DNA of 64,000 nucleotides from Chengkuizengella marina (GCF_009910845.1 NZ_SIJB01000005.1:62001-126000); one strand, 5' to 3'; counted from the first letter of the stretch, positions 43,746-52,467 are shown. The notes: generated by a model from the sequence alone, not told the origin. Numbers and translations: made by a program.

Positions 43746-43792
43746 AAATCATATTATACCTATTTACCATATAAGTTTTAAGGAGTTTTGAT

Positions 43793-44278
43793 ATGATTCA
43801 AAAAATGAAAACATATAAAAATAAGATATTAATACTCGCAGGATTATTTCTATTTGTTTTAATGATAGCGGCTTATTCTTATATTTTTTATCATCCTCCA
43901 CTCCTTTGGAATGGACATTCCTTCAACGAAGATAATAAAAAAGTAATATTAAATATAAAAAATAACGGGATAAGAAATGTTGAAATTATAGACGTGTATG
44001 TAAATGGAGATAAAGTCACTAAAACGGTGGAGTTAGGAATAAGTTACTCAGGAAAAGTGGTTCAACTAAAAGATGAACCTGGATATGATATCGTTTTTGT
44101 AAGCAATTTTAAAGAAAATGTAATACACCCTAAAGCAGATAATATTTATGAAGCAATGGAAAAAAATGAACCTACTGATTATGGAATTAGAATGGCCAAT
44201 AATAAACCGATTGAAACGATAACGATAAAATATAAATATTTGGGCATGACATGGGAGTTTATAAAAACGCTAAGCTGA
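43793..44278 (+). CDS. Membrane-anchored protein of unknown function
   Basis: A 161-residue protein with one N-terminal membrane helix (ILILAGLFLFVLMIAAYSYIF) and an extracellular beta-rich domain (KVILNIKNNGIRNVEIIDVYVNG...ITIKYKYLGMTWEFIKTLS). The domain alternates hydrophobic strands and turns, in the manner of an Ig-like or FxLYD-type fold. AAGGAGTTTTGAT precedes the ATG. I do not recognise a family. It lies in a patch of small accessory genes. Confidence 0.65.
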   Translation: MIQKMKTYKNKILILAGLFLFVLMIAAYSYIFYHPPLLWNGHSFNEDNKKVILNIKNNGIRNVEIIDVYVNGDKVTKTVELGISYSGKVVQLKDEPGYDIVFVSNFKENVIHPKADNIYEAMEKNEPTDYGIRMANNKPIETITIKYKYLGMTWEFIKTLS

Positions 44279-44315
44279 AAATAATTAATAATTTCAATTT
44301 ATTGTTCTATGGTAT

Positions 44316-44534
44316 TTATCCATTCCCACTATTATCTCTATCTTGCCCCATGACATAATTAGAGCTTTCTCCTTCTTTACTGTGTGGGTTAATACCTCTT
44401 TGATATAAATTATTATTCTTTTTACGTTTTAAATCGATAAGAAGAGCAAATAGTAGTAATGCTATAAAAAATCCAAAAACCAAAAACCAAAACATTTGAC
44501 CAGCCCCTGATGATAATAATGGTAATTTATTCAT
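44316..44534 (-). CDS. Small single-pass membrane protein of unknown function
   Basis: A 72-residue frame with one membrane helix (MFWFLVFGFFIALLLFALLI) followed by a basic stretch (DLKRKKNNN) and a polar C-terminus. This predicts an outside N-terminus and a cytosolic tail. The ribosome binding site is weak. It converges on the gene at 43793-44278 with a 37-base gap and has no recognised family. Confidence 0.5.
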   Translation of the reverse strand: MNKLPLLSSGAGQMFWFLVFGFFIALLLFALLIDLKRKKNNNLYQRGINPHSKEGESSNYVMGQDRDNSGNG

Positions 44535-44629
44535 TTTATTTTACCATAGTCATTCATATGACAGCGAAGATTTACTAAAAGAAAAAAAGTTGAGGATTAG
44601 ACTAAATGAATGGAGAAGTGAATAGGTGC

Positions 44630-44859
44630 CCGTTGGAAAGTGAAACGGCTTAATTTTCAGCACACGATGTGCTGATCCAGTGTTTGTCACAGGATGTGGC
44701 GGGTGTTAACAGGGGAAATCAGAAATGTACCTTGTTGATTATATTTAAACAGATCTGGTTTAACAGAGGTAGAAGCCAACATCTCTTCCCTGTGCAATAC
44801 GCAAAGTTTGGTTTGCACATCAAAAGACTGTCCGATGATTTTTTCGGACAGTCTTTTTT
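44630..44859 (+). ncRNA. Unidentified structured RNA candidate ending in a strong terminator
   Basis: The segment of about 230 nt contains successive hairpins. They are CCGTT/AACGG (loop starting GGA), a perfect TCAGCACA-CGA-TGTGCTGA, a TGTCACA-GGA-TGTGGCG hairpin with a GGA loop, and a long closing pair ACAGGG...CCCTGT around 44710-44793. A TGTGCAA/TTGCACA hairpin and finally a perfect 11-bp terminator with T-run (44824-44859) follow. Base composition is richer in G+C than the flanks, and no coding frame fits. I match it to no known RNA class, and no convincing promoter was found. Confidence 0.5.
44824..44859. terminator. Perfect hairpin terminator
   Basis: AAGACTGTCCG and CGGACAGTCTT are exact complements around a 10-base loop, followed by T-run on plus and A-rich/T-rich flanks that also suit the minus-strand gene at 44885-45061. 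Confidence 0.9.
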
Positions 44860-44884
44860 AAAGGAGTAATTGTTCAATTTGAAA

Positions 44885-45061
44885 TTATTCCTTCTCTTTC
44901 TTTTTCTCTTTTTTATCTAATAATTCATTCGCTTGATTGATTTCAGTTAAATTGGAAGGAATTGGTTTTGTGATTTCAGAAACATCAAATCCTCCGATCG
45001 CAGAAACTCCCAATAAATAAGATGATATTGCAACGGTAGATACAAACTTTTTAAATGCCAT
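44885..45061 (-). CDS. Small exported protein of unknown function
   Basis: A 58-residue frame on the minus strand with a strong GGAGGAAG ribosome binding site 6 bases before ATG. It begins MAFKKFVSTVAISSYLLGVS, a plausible signal peptide or membrane anchor, continues GGFDVSEITKPIPSNLTEIN, and ends in a Lys/Glu-rich tail. Small exported proteins of this form include peptide-pheromone precursors and surface proteins, but nothing links it to either. It shares the hairpin at 44824-44859 as its terminator. Confidence 0.6.
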   Translation of the reverse strand: MAFKKFVSTVAISSYLLGVSAIGGFDVSEITKPIPSNLTEINQANELLDKKEKKKEKE

Positions 45062-45491
45062 GTTAACTTCCTCCTATCCATTAAACTCGGAAATGTTATG
45101 TGTTTGAATAGCATATCCCTCTTTGCTTAAGAAAAAGTTAGACAAACATTAAAATTACATAAAAAATTGAATTTTTTTCTCTTCGAAATGAAGATCAATA
45201 CGTTCGTTAGTAACAATAGGATACTTTTTATATTTCATCTAAAAAATACTAAATTTTATGTGGAAAAAACTACTTAATTTGACGTAATAGATGTTATAAT
45301 GTAAAAAAAGCTGGTTTTTGTATGCAATCAAACGATTTCCACTATAAAAATAGCAATTAGATGCATTTTCTTTCTATGAAACGACATCATTTTTGAAAAC
45401 TAGTTTTTTTATGCAAGGATTTTTATTGTTAATGTCGAACTTTATAAACGTACAAACTCTATTAGACTACCAAGAATCGGGAAGTGATAAA
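45062..45491. other. Divergent intergenic region upstream of ftsE
   Basis: AT-rich, 430 bp. It holds the promoter area of the small minus-strand gene and a TATAAT at 45295-45300 on the plus strand that may serve ftsE (a TTGACG nearby is too close for a normal -35). No further coding frame was seen. Confidence 0.4.
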
Positions 45492-46178
45492 GTGATAGAA
45501 ATGCAGGGTGTTTTTAAAAAATATCCAGACGGTAACGAAGCATTACGAGGAATTAACCTAAAAGTTGATCAAAATGAATTTGTATACATAGTAGGCCCAT
45601 CAGGTGCTGGTAAATCCACGTTTATGAAACTCATCTATCGAGAAGAAAAACCTACCAAAGGACAAATTGTCGTAAACGGCTTTAATATAGGGAAGTTAAA
45701 ACAACGTAAAATCCCATATGTGAGAAGAAACATAGGTGTTGTATTCCAAGATTTCCGCTTGCTCCCAAAACTGACAGTTGCAGAAAATGTCGCTTTTGCA
45801 ATGGAAGTCATAGAAGAACCGAAAAAAGTCATTAGAAAAAGAACAAGTGAAGTATTAAGTTTAGTTCGATTAAAAGGAAAAGCAAACGCCTATCCTTCCC
45901 AGTTATCGGGGGGAGAACAACAAAGAGTTGCGATTGCCAGAGCCATTGTAAACAACCCTTCTCTTATCATTGCAGATGAACCTACAGGGAACTTAGATCC
46001 AGAAACCTCTTGGGGAATTATGGAGTTACTAGAGGAAATTAATTTTAGGGGAACAACGATCATCATGGCCACACATAATAAAGACATCGTAAACAAAATG
46101 AGAAAAAGAGTTATAGCCATTGAAGATGGAGTTGTTGTACGAGACGAAGAACGAGGTGAATACGGTTATGAAACTTAG
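45492..46178 (+). CDS. ftsE: Cell division ATP-binding protein FtsE
   Basis: The ABC ATPase of the FtsEX complex. Walker A is VGPSGAGKSTFMKLIY, the signature motif is QLSGGEQQRVAIARAIV, and Walker B is LIIADEPTGNLDPETSW. The frame extends to 45393, but the protein start matching relatives is a GTG at 45492 (VIEMQGVFKKYPDG). It has GGGAAG upstream and gives 228 residues, the same as Bacillus FtsE. It overlaps ftsX by 11 bases. Confidence 0.95.
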   Translation: MIEMQGVFKKYPDGNEALRGINLKVDQNEFVYIVGPSGAGKSTFMKLIYREEKPTKGQIVVNGFNIGKLKQRKIPYVRRNIGVVFQDFRLLPKLTVAENVAFAMEVIEEPKKVIRKRTSEVLSLVRLKGKANAYPSQLSGGEQQRVAIARAIVNNPSLIIADEPTGNLDPETSWGIMELLEEINFRGTTIIMATHNKDIVNKMRKRVIAIEDGVVVRDEERGEYGYET

Positions 46179-47223
46179 CACAATCGGTCGTCACTTTCGT
46201 GAAGGGTTCAAAAATGTCACTCGTAACGCATGGATGTCTTTTGCATCTATAAGTTCCATAGCCATTCCTCTTTTTATACTTGGTGTGTTTTTACTACTAA
46301 CTTCCAATGTGAATCAATTTTTAGGGGACATAGAAAGTCAAGTAGAAGTTAAAGTTTTCCTCAATACAGAAGTGCCAGAAGAAGAAATTCTGTCTATTAA
46401 AAACAATATAGCTAGCATTGAAGAAATCAAAAGAGTAACACATATTACGAAAGAACAAGGCATAGCTGAACTCAGAGAAAAGATAGGTGATCCATTAGAA
46501 GGTTATGATGGAGAAGATAATCCACTCCCAGATTCTTTCGTCGTTGAAGTATATAATTCAAGAGAAGTAAAAACCGCTGCTGAAAAAATTGAAAAGTTAT
46601 ATGAAGGTGAATTTATAACGATAGAGAGAGCTGTCTCCGAGGTAGTGGCACAACCAGAAGAACAGAATGAGATTGAAGAACAAAATACATCTGAAGGACA
46701 AGACTCTACAGAAAACATCACAGATGGACAGGGAATTCAAGAAGATCAATTGGAAGAAATACAAATTCCAGTCATTGAAAGTGTGAAGTATGGTCAGGGA
46801 TATGTAGAAAATTTACATAAGATTACCAGCACTATTCGTAATATAGGTTTTATTATTGTCATTGGTTTAGTATTTACAGCGATGTTTTTGATTGCAAATA
46901 CGATTAAACTTACCATTATGGCAAGAAGTAACGAAATAGAGATCATGAAATTAGTAGGAGCAACGAATCAATTTATACGCTGGCCATTTTTCGTAGAAGG
47001 GGCTGTGATTGGATTTATAGGATCATTTATTCCAAGTGCTGTTTTATATTTTGGATACGCTGAATTGGTAGACAGAAGTCAGTTGCAGCTTGGGATTCTA
47101 GGTATGGAAATGATTCCTCAAAATGAAGCCACACCAAGTATATTACTAGCATTGTTTGTAATTGGTATAGTCATTGGTGTTTTTGGAAGTGTTTTATCTG
47201 TAAGGAAACATTTGAAGGTTTAA
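46168..47223 (+). CDS. ftsX: Cell division permease-like protein FtsX with an acidic insertion
   Basis: FtsX has four membrane segments and an extracellular loop that activates murein hydrolases. The N-terminal region REGFKNVTRNAWMSFASISSIAIPLFILGVFLL and the C-terminal EIEIMKLVGATNQFIRWPFFVEG are typical. Between about residues 158 and 203 the extracellular domain carries a Glu/Gln/Asn-rich low-complexity insertion (QPEEQNEIEEQNTSEGQDS and onward). This lengthens the protein to 351 residues against about 296 in Bacillus. GAGGTG precedes the ATG inside ftsE. Confidence 0.93.
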   Translation: MKLSTIGRHFREGFKNVTRNAWMSFASISSIAIPLFILGVFLLLTSNVNQFLGDIESQVEVKVFLNTEVPEEEILSIKNNIASIEEIKRVTHITKEQGIAELREKIGDPLEGYDGEDNPLPDSFVVEVYNSREVKTAAEKIEKLYEGEFITIERAVSEVVAQPEEQNEIEEQNTSEGQDSTENITDGQGIQEDQLEEIQIPVIESVKYGQGYVENLHKITSTIRNIGFIIVIGLVFTAMFLIANTIKLTIMARSNEIEIMKLVGATNQFIRWPFFVEGAVIGFIGSFIPSAVLYFGYAELVDRSQLQLGILGMEMIPQNEATPSILLALFVIGIVIGVFGSVLSVRKHLKV

Positions 47224-47249
47224 TCTTTTAATAATAGGAGGAACGGACG

Positions 47250-48428
47250 TTGAAGAAGATTCTAGTAGTAATGATATCATTTTTATTTATTTTTTCTTCA
47301 ATTATTTTGCCAGAGCAAGGACAAGCGGATAATTCAGCTGAAATAAAAGCAATTGATGCTAAATTAAAAGAGTTGAAAGCTAAGGAAGCTCAGGCAAAAG
47401 CGAATAGACAAGCGGCATTAAATCAAATAAATAATTTGAAATACCAGATTGTTAATACAGAAAAAGAAATACATGAGCTTGAAAATCAAATCGCTACTAA
47501 AAATAAAGAAGTAGAAGTACTCGAGGGAACGATTGCTCAAACAAAAGAGGAACTTGAAGCAGCTAAGCTTGAGCTTGATAATGCAATACAACGGGTAGAA
47601 GATCGAAATGAATTGTTAAAATCTAGACTTCATATTATGTACACAAACGGTTCTGTCTCCTATTTAGACGTTTTATTAAGCTCTACTAGTTTTACAGATT
47701 TCTTAGATCGTTTTCAAGCTCTAAATTCTATATTAAATAAAGATAAAGAACTTTTAGAGGCACGTAAACATGATCAAGCAGTCATTGAAAAAGCGAAAGA
47801 AGAGGTAGAAGTTAGAATTGCAACACTTAATGATAATCTTAGTCAATTAGAACAATTACGAGAGGAATTATATAATCAGGAAAAAGTAAAAGCAGTTGCA
47901 ATTTCTAGTTATAAAGGTCAAATAGAGATTCATGAAGAGATATCTAAAGAAGAAGAAGAAGCAATGACGAATATGATAAATGAAAGATCTAAATTATTAG
48001 CAAAAAAAGCGAAGTTGACATATGATGGGAAGTTTGGGTATCCACTTCCAACAGATAGACAATATCGAGTGACTTCCTATTACGGAACAAGAACGGATCC
48101 GTTTACAGGTAGAACTTCAAGTCATACAGGTGTAGATATTGCAGCACCTGGTGGAACTAGTATTTTAGCATCTGCTGGTGGTGTGGTAATCGTGGCAGAA
48201 TATATGAGTTCATACGGGAATGCTGTGGTCATAGAACACGGAGATGGTATAAAAACTTTATATGCACACATGCGTCAGATAAATGTATCAGTAGGACAAA
48301 ATGTAAACCGTGGAGCTAAAATAGGTGAAGTAGGAACAACGGGTAGATCTACAGGCAACCATTTACATTTTGAAGTACGTAAGTGGGATTCACGTGTAGA
48401 TCCTAATAAATACGTTAAATTCTATTAG
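47250..48428 (+). CDS. Coiled-coil murein hydrolase with M23 (LytM) domain
   Basis: An exported protein of 392 residues. A signal peptide (KKILVVMISFLFIFSSIILP) is followed by a long coiled coil (about residues 25-225) and a C-terminal M23 peptidase domain (about 265-390). The domain has SSHTGVDIAAPGG, YAHMRQINV and GNHLHFEVRKW, which keep the His/Asp/His zinc ligands, so it should be an active endopeptidase. It follows ftsX by 26 bases. The arrangement matches FtsEX-controlled hydrolases such as EnvC/PcsB/CwlO. Initiation is at TTG after AGGAGG. Confidence 0.9.
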   Translation: MKKILVVMISFLFIFSSIILPEQGQADNSAEIKAIDAKLKELKAKEAQAKANRQAALNQINNLKYQIVNTEKEIHELENQIATKNKEVEVLEGTIAQTKEELEAAKLELDNAIQRVEDRNELLKSRLHIMYTNGSVSYLDVLLSSTSFTDFLDRFQALNSILNKDKELLEARKHDQAVIEKAKEEVEVRIATLNDNLSQLEQLREELYNQEKVKAVAISSYKGQIEIHEEISKEEEEAMTNMINERSKLLAKKAKLTYDGKFGYPLPTDRQYRVTSYYGTRTDPFTGRTSSHTGVDIAAPGGTSILASAGGVVIVAEYMSSYGNAVVIEHGDGIKTLYAHMRQINVSVGQNVNRGAKIGEVGTTGRSTGNHLHFEVRKWDSRVDPNKYVKFY

Positions 48429-48540
48429 AACGTGTTCTTAAAGTTCGTTTGAACAACTTCTATTAAATGTATTAATTGTATTATGCTTGACATATACTAA
48501 AAAGATGAACTTCAAGATACAAGGTTAGGATGGTGAGTTG

Positions 48541-50001
48541 ATGGTTTTAAAACGTCGTACGGTCACAATCATAATTATCTTATCGATGATTGTTGGAGCT
48601 GTACTATCCATTGCGATTGTGAATTGGAGCATTTCCATTTTTGCAGAACAAGATCAAACAGGACAAGAAGTATTAAAAGAAGAGACAGGAAATATCTCTG
48701 GTTTTACTGAAATGGATCTTAAAAAGATGTCAACCGTCTTTGAAATCATTGAAAACGCGTATTACAAGGAAATGGATAGAACTGAAATTATAGATGGTGC
48801 CATTCGAGGAATGCTTACTTCCCTTGACGACCCATATTCAGTATATTTTGATGCAGAACAATCTAAAATGTTTCGAGAAGCCGTAAGTTCGTCTATTTCT
48901 GGTATTGGTGCCGAAGTGACAATGGAGGATAATAAGGTGACGGTAGTTTCACCAATAAAAGATTCTCCAGCTGAGGAGGCTGGTATTCGTGCTAAAGATC
49001 AGATTATCTCTGTTAATGGAGAAAGCTTAGAAGGTTTAACTTTAAATGATGCAGTTTTAAAAATTAGAGGACCAAAAGGAACGCAAGCCAAATTAGAAAT
49101 TTTAAGACCGGGATTCAACGAGCCAATTGAAATTATTGTTGTTCGTAATAAAATTGATTTGGAAACAATACAGTCTGAAATGCTTGAAAATAATGTTGGA
49201 TATATTGTAATCAAGCAATTTGCTGAACAAACAGCAGAACGATTCCATGAGGATTTAGAACAACTAGAAAGTGATGGCATGACATCTTTAATCATAGATG
49301 TTCGTAACAATCCAGGCGGATTTTTAAATGAAGCAATTGATTTATTAGATCCATTGGTAGAAAAGGGAACAGTCATAGTATATGAAGAAGATAGAGAAGG
49401 AAATAAGAAAGAAAATATTTCCAAGAAGAAAGGAAAGCCATACTCTATTGTGGTACTAACAAACAATGGAAGTGCCAGTGCTTCAGAAATTTTAGCTGGA
49501 GCCATTATGGAATCTGACAATGGATTCACCGTTGGTGAAACAACATTTGGTAAAGGAACAGTACAAAAGACTTTTTCTAGTGGTGTAGATGATGGAAGTG
49601 AGTTGAAAGTGACAGTGGCCAAATGGCTTACTTCTAGTGGAGCATTTATTCACGAGGTAGGGATTGAACCTGATTATAAGGTTGAGCAACCAGCATTTTT
49701 TACAGTCGCCCCTCTACCAAAAGATAAAGTTTTAGCTCTTGAATCTGTTGGAGAGAGTGTCAAAACATTACAAATTATGCTTGAAGGTCTAGGATTTAAA
49801 CCTGAAAGAAGTGACGGGTTTTTCGATGTAAAAACAGAAGCTGCCCTTAAAAATTTCCAATCTGAGAATGGTTTATCTGTTACTGGCAAATTAGATGAAT
49901 CATCAGCAAACGAAATTGAAAAACAAATCATTGAAAAATTTAGAGATCCAAAAAATGATTTGCAATTACAAAAAGCCATTGAAGTATTAAGTGGGAGTTA
50001 A
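48541..50001 (+). CDS. ctpB: Carboxy-terminal processing protease (S41), CtpB-like
   Basis: A membrane-anchored serine protease of about 486 residues. It has one N-terminal membrane helix, then a PDZ domain (about 100-185, SISGIGAEVTMEDNKVTVV...). The S41 catalytic domain contains the nucleophile in NNGSASASEILAGAI and the general-base lysine in TFGKGTVQKTF. A C-terminal peptidoglycan-binding domain (LQIMLEGLGFKPERSDGFF) closes it. CtpB trims SpoIVFA during sporulation in Bacillus. The ATG at 48541 is preferred over a TTG one codon earlier. Confidence 0.93.
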   Translation: MVLKRRTVTIIIILSMIVGAVLSIAIVNWSISIFAEQDQTGQEVLKEETGNISGFTEMDLKKMSTVFEIIENAYYKEMDRTEIIDGAIRGMLTSLDDPYSVYFDAEQSKMFREAVSSSISGIGAEVTMEDNKVTVVSPIKDSPAEEAGIRAKDQIISVNGESLEGLTLNDAVLKIRGPKGTQAKLEILRPGFNEPIEIIVVRNKIDLETIQSEMLENNVGYIVIKQFAEQTAERFHEDLEQLESDGMTSLIIDVRNNPGGFLNEAIDLLDPLVEKGTVIVYEEDREGNKKENISKKKGKPYSIVVLTNNGSASASEILAGAIMESDNGFTVGETTFGKGTVQKTFSSGVDDGSELKVTVAKWLTSSGAFIHEVGIEPDYKVEQPAFFTVAPLPKDKVLALESVGESVKTLQIMLEGLGFKPERSDGFFDVKTEAALKNFQSENGLSVTGKLDESSANEIEKQIIEKFRDPKNDLQLQKAIEVLSGS

Positions 50002-50166
50002 CCAACAATAGATTGCGTAAATCGGACACTTAGAAGGATTTAATTCACTTTATGTCGAACTGTTTTTAGGAGGATTGGGTCAGATTGCTCAATTTTCCTA
50101 TTTTTTTCACAACAGGATGTTCTATTTAAAATTAATTTTAGAGTAGATTACAAGGAGAACATGTGA

Positions 50167-51459
50167 ATGGAATTATTAATTCAGATTTCGATAGGATTTG
50201 TAGAGGCTTTAAAGCTATTACTCATTCAACCTTTTTATTATATAGGGATTTTATTTGTAATCTTCCAATATCGTAGGCAAATTTATTTGGAAAGGAAATT
50301 ATTCCATACTAAATTGCATTCACTATTGAATGAAACATGGAAAACCATTGGATGGGGGATTGTAGGTGGTTTTGTATGTTCATTATTATTGATATTTATA
50401 GGAGTAAGTATATCATTTGATGTATTAATCCTTATTTGGGTTATTTCATTGATTTTAATATTGTTTCAGGTTCGATTTTTATGTTTTTCCTATTCCGTTG
50501 GTATTTTAGGCATATTGCATGTGCTTGTGGTTTCATTTCCTTTTTTCGAATCACTTAAATCCACGTGGATTTTAAAAACACTAATAGAGATAAATATACC
50601 ATCCTTACTTAGTTTAGTAGCGATTTTACATCTGTTAGAAGCCTTTTTATATTATATGAATGGAACAAAATCCTCTACACCATTATTTATTAAAGGGAAG
50701 CGTGGAAAAATAGTGGGTGGTTATCACTTTCAGGGGTTTTGGCCTGTGCCATTGTTTTTATTAATTCCGACAACCTCTTCTGGAATTGTGTTGCCTTGGA
50801 ATCCAATATTAAGCAATGACATTGTCACAAGTGGTTGGATGATGATCGCATTTCCAGTTGTGATCGGTTTTTCTGAAATGACAAGAGTGAAGCTGCCTAT
50901 GCACAAGGTGAAATGGAGTGTGAAGTGGCTTACTGTTTATAGTATAGTCCTATTAGTTTTGGCATTTGTTTCACATTTTTGGTCTATTTTTACTTTCTCT
51001 GCTGTTTTGTTTTGTATCTTATTTCATGAGGGAATTGTTTATTATAGTAAAAAACAAGAATTTAATCAGCCTCCAATTTATGTACATGATGAACGGGGTT
51101 TGTTTATTTTAGGTATTTTACCAAATAGCTCTGCTGAAAAAATGGGGATAAAAGTTGGAGAAATTATTCATAAAGTGAATGGCTTGGAAGTATATACGAA
51201 AGAAGATTTGCATCAGGCTATTCGTGTGAATTCAGCTTATTGTAAATTAGAGATTTTGAATTTTGAGGGTGAAAGTAAATTTGTAAAGGGCGCATTATTT
51301 TCAGGAGAACATCATCATTTAGGTTTGATTTTAGCTCCTGATGAACAAGCAATGTATTATTTAGAGTTAAATGAAAAGCCAATATGGGCATATATAAAAA
51401 TGAAATTGTCTGGTATTTTAGGTGTAGATCCATCATCTAAAAAAAATATCCAGATTTAA
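50167..51459 (+). CDS. minJ: MinJ-like polytopic membrane protein with PDZ domain
   Basis: A protein of 430 residues with about six to eight membrane segments and a C-terminal PDZ domain (about 315-395: ERGLFILGILPNSSAEKMGIKVGEIIHKVNGLEVY). MinJ bridges DivIVA and MinD at cell poles and division sites in Bacillus. Architecture, size and its place next to ctpB in the hag-secA-ftsEX neighbourhood support the call, although other PDZ membrane proteins are possible. AAGGAGAAC precedes the ATG. Confidence 0.75.
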   Translation: MELLIQISIGFVEALKLLLIQPFYYIGILFVIFQYRRQIYLERKLFHTKLHSLLNETWKTIGWGIVGGFVCSLLLIFIGVSISFDVLILIWVISLILILFQVRFLCFSYSVGILGILHVLVVSFPFFESLKSTWILKTLIEINIPSLLSLVAILHLLEAFLYYMNGTKSSTPLFIKGKRGKIVGGYHFQGFWPVPLFLLIPTTSSGIVLPWNPILSNDIVTSGWMMIAFPVVIGFSEMTRVKLPMHKVKWSVKWLTVYSIVLLVLAFVSHFWSIFTFSAVLFCILFHEGIVYYSKKQEFNQPPIYVHDERGLFILGILPNSSAEKMGIKVGEIIHKVNGLEVYTKEDLHQAIRVNSAYCKLEILNFEGESKFVKGALFSGEHHHLGLILAPDEQAMYYLELNEKPIWAYIKMKLSGILGVDPSSKKNIQI

Positions 51460-51561
51460 AAATTTCCCAAGGATGGGATATACATTACAAGCTTTTAGTT
51501 ACAGTATTGATTATATAGCTTCTATTGAGACTGGTAGTAATTAAAAGGAGGAAATTTAGAA

Positions 51562-52041
51562 ATGAAAAGTGGAAAATTTCTTGTGACCACTCTAATACTT
51601 ATACTAATGTTTGCTATTGGAGCAGGTTCTTTAATTGCAGATCAAAATTATTTCTCATTTGAAGAACCATCAAATGAAACAGAAAGACAGATAAAAGAAA
51701 AAATAGATAATGCAAACAAGAAATACAAAAATGATGTTGATAATGATATTAAAAACACACACAACATTAATTTAAAAAGTTATGATCTTATTAATATAGA
51801 CCAAATATTGGATGATAATTCAGAAGAATATAATGTTTTTATTGAAATTATGCAAAAACAAACCCCTGGTGATACTTTACCATCATTATATGTTAAAGGG
51901 AAAAAGGGTTATATATTTGAAAAAAAATCAGATGGTACTAATTTAGTATACACTTTAGAAAAAAATGGTGCAAAATGGGAAATGAAAGACAAAAAAGAGA
52001 AAAAAGGTAAGAAAATAGATCACCCTTTGAATAATTCTTGA
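51562..52041 (+). CDS. Small exported protein of unknown function
   Basis: A 159-residue protein with an N-terminal signal peptide or anchor (KFLVTTLILILMFAIGAGSLIA). It is followed by a highly charged, Lys/Asn/Asp-rich domain, with no cysteines and no lipobox. The tail is very basic (KDKKEKKGKKIDH). AAAGGAGG lies before the ATG. I recognise no family. It lies between minJ and uvrB with its own terminator. Confidence 0.6.
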   Translation: MKSGKFLVTTLILILMFAIGAGSLIADQNYFSFEEPSNETERQIKEKIDNANKKYKNDVDNDIKNTHNINLKSYDLINIDQILDDNSEEYNVFIEIMQKQTPGDTLPSLYVKGKKGYIFEKKSDGTNLVYTLEKNGAKWEMKDKKEKKGKKIDHPLNNS

Positions 52042-52163
52042 GGAAATATTATTTTTTATTAATTATACTTTATATCAGAGGATATGCTATATCTTATAGT
52101 TGAGCAAGTTCCTTTTTTCAGTACTTATCAATATCTATCTTTAAACAAAAACTAAAACATCTC

Positions 52164-52199
52164 AAAACTACTTTGACTTTATTAGCAAGGTAGTTTTTT
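52164..52199 (+). terminator. Terminator upstream of uvrB
   Basis: AAAACTACTT pairs with AAGGTAGTTTT, followed by TTT. Confidence 0.75.
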
Positions 52200-52284
52200 A
52201 ATTACTCTTTTTTGTTGTACTCACTCTTTTGTTTATTTTGTTTTAATAACCAATAGGTAGTTTTTGGATGTAATAAGTTGGCAG

Positions 52285-52321
52285 ACATATAATTACGACA
52301 GTAGGTGTCGTAATTATATGT
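52285..52321. repeat. Perfect 16-bp inverted repeat
   Basis: ACATATAATTACGACA and TGTCGTAATTATATGT are exact complements separated by GTAGG. No T-run follows, so it is not a standard terminator; an operator or a relic of a small mobile element is possible. Confidence 0.8.
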
Positions 52322-52385
52322 TATATTAAATATTATGCGCAAATAAAAAGGATTTAGATGGGGTTTGTAGGTATTTGAGTTTCAT

Positions 52386-52436
52386 TTGCATCAACCTACA
52401 TTTCAAGTTATAATATTGAATGGGAACAAATATTCC
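52386..52436 (+). promoter_or_regulatory. uvrB promoter with LexA-like box
   Basis: TTGCAT (52386-52391) and TATAAT (52409-52414) are spaced 17 bp. Just downstream GGAACAAATATTCC (52423-52436) resembles the Bacillus LexA box (GAAC, 4 bases, GTTC) with one mismatch. DNA-damage control of uvrBA is well known. Confidence 0.55.
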
Positions 52437-52467
52437 TATGAATATAAATTATTAGGCAGGTGTCAAC

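Larger units (their letters stand above)
52042..52467. other. Intergenic region upstream of uvrB
   Basis: 426 bp holding a terminator (52164-52199), a perfect 16-bp inverted repeat (52285-52321) and the uvrB promoter with an SOS-like box. No additional coding frame was seen. Confidence 0.5.

Noticed and set aside
44635-44670. Opening of the RNA candidate (AATAGGTGCC...GGCTTAAT) resembles the 5' edge of cobalamin riboswitches
   Set aside because: The conserved core that should follow (AGGGAA...GGTG and the CCCGC...ACTGT segment) is absent and no cobalamin-related gene lies downstream.
44669-44869. 66-codon open frame across the structured RNA
   Set aside because: It runs through a perfect terminator, lacks a ribosome binding site and has no protein-like pattern.
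48999-49622. 207-codon frame antisense to ctpB
   Set aside because: It mirrors the codon pattern of the well-supported ctpB gene and has no ribosome binding site or recognisable domain.
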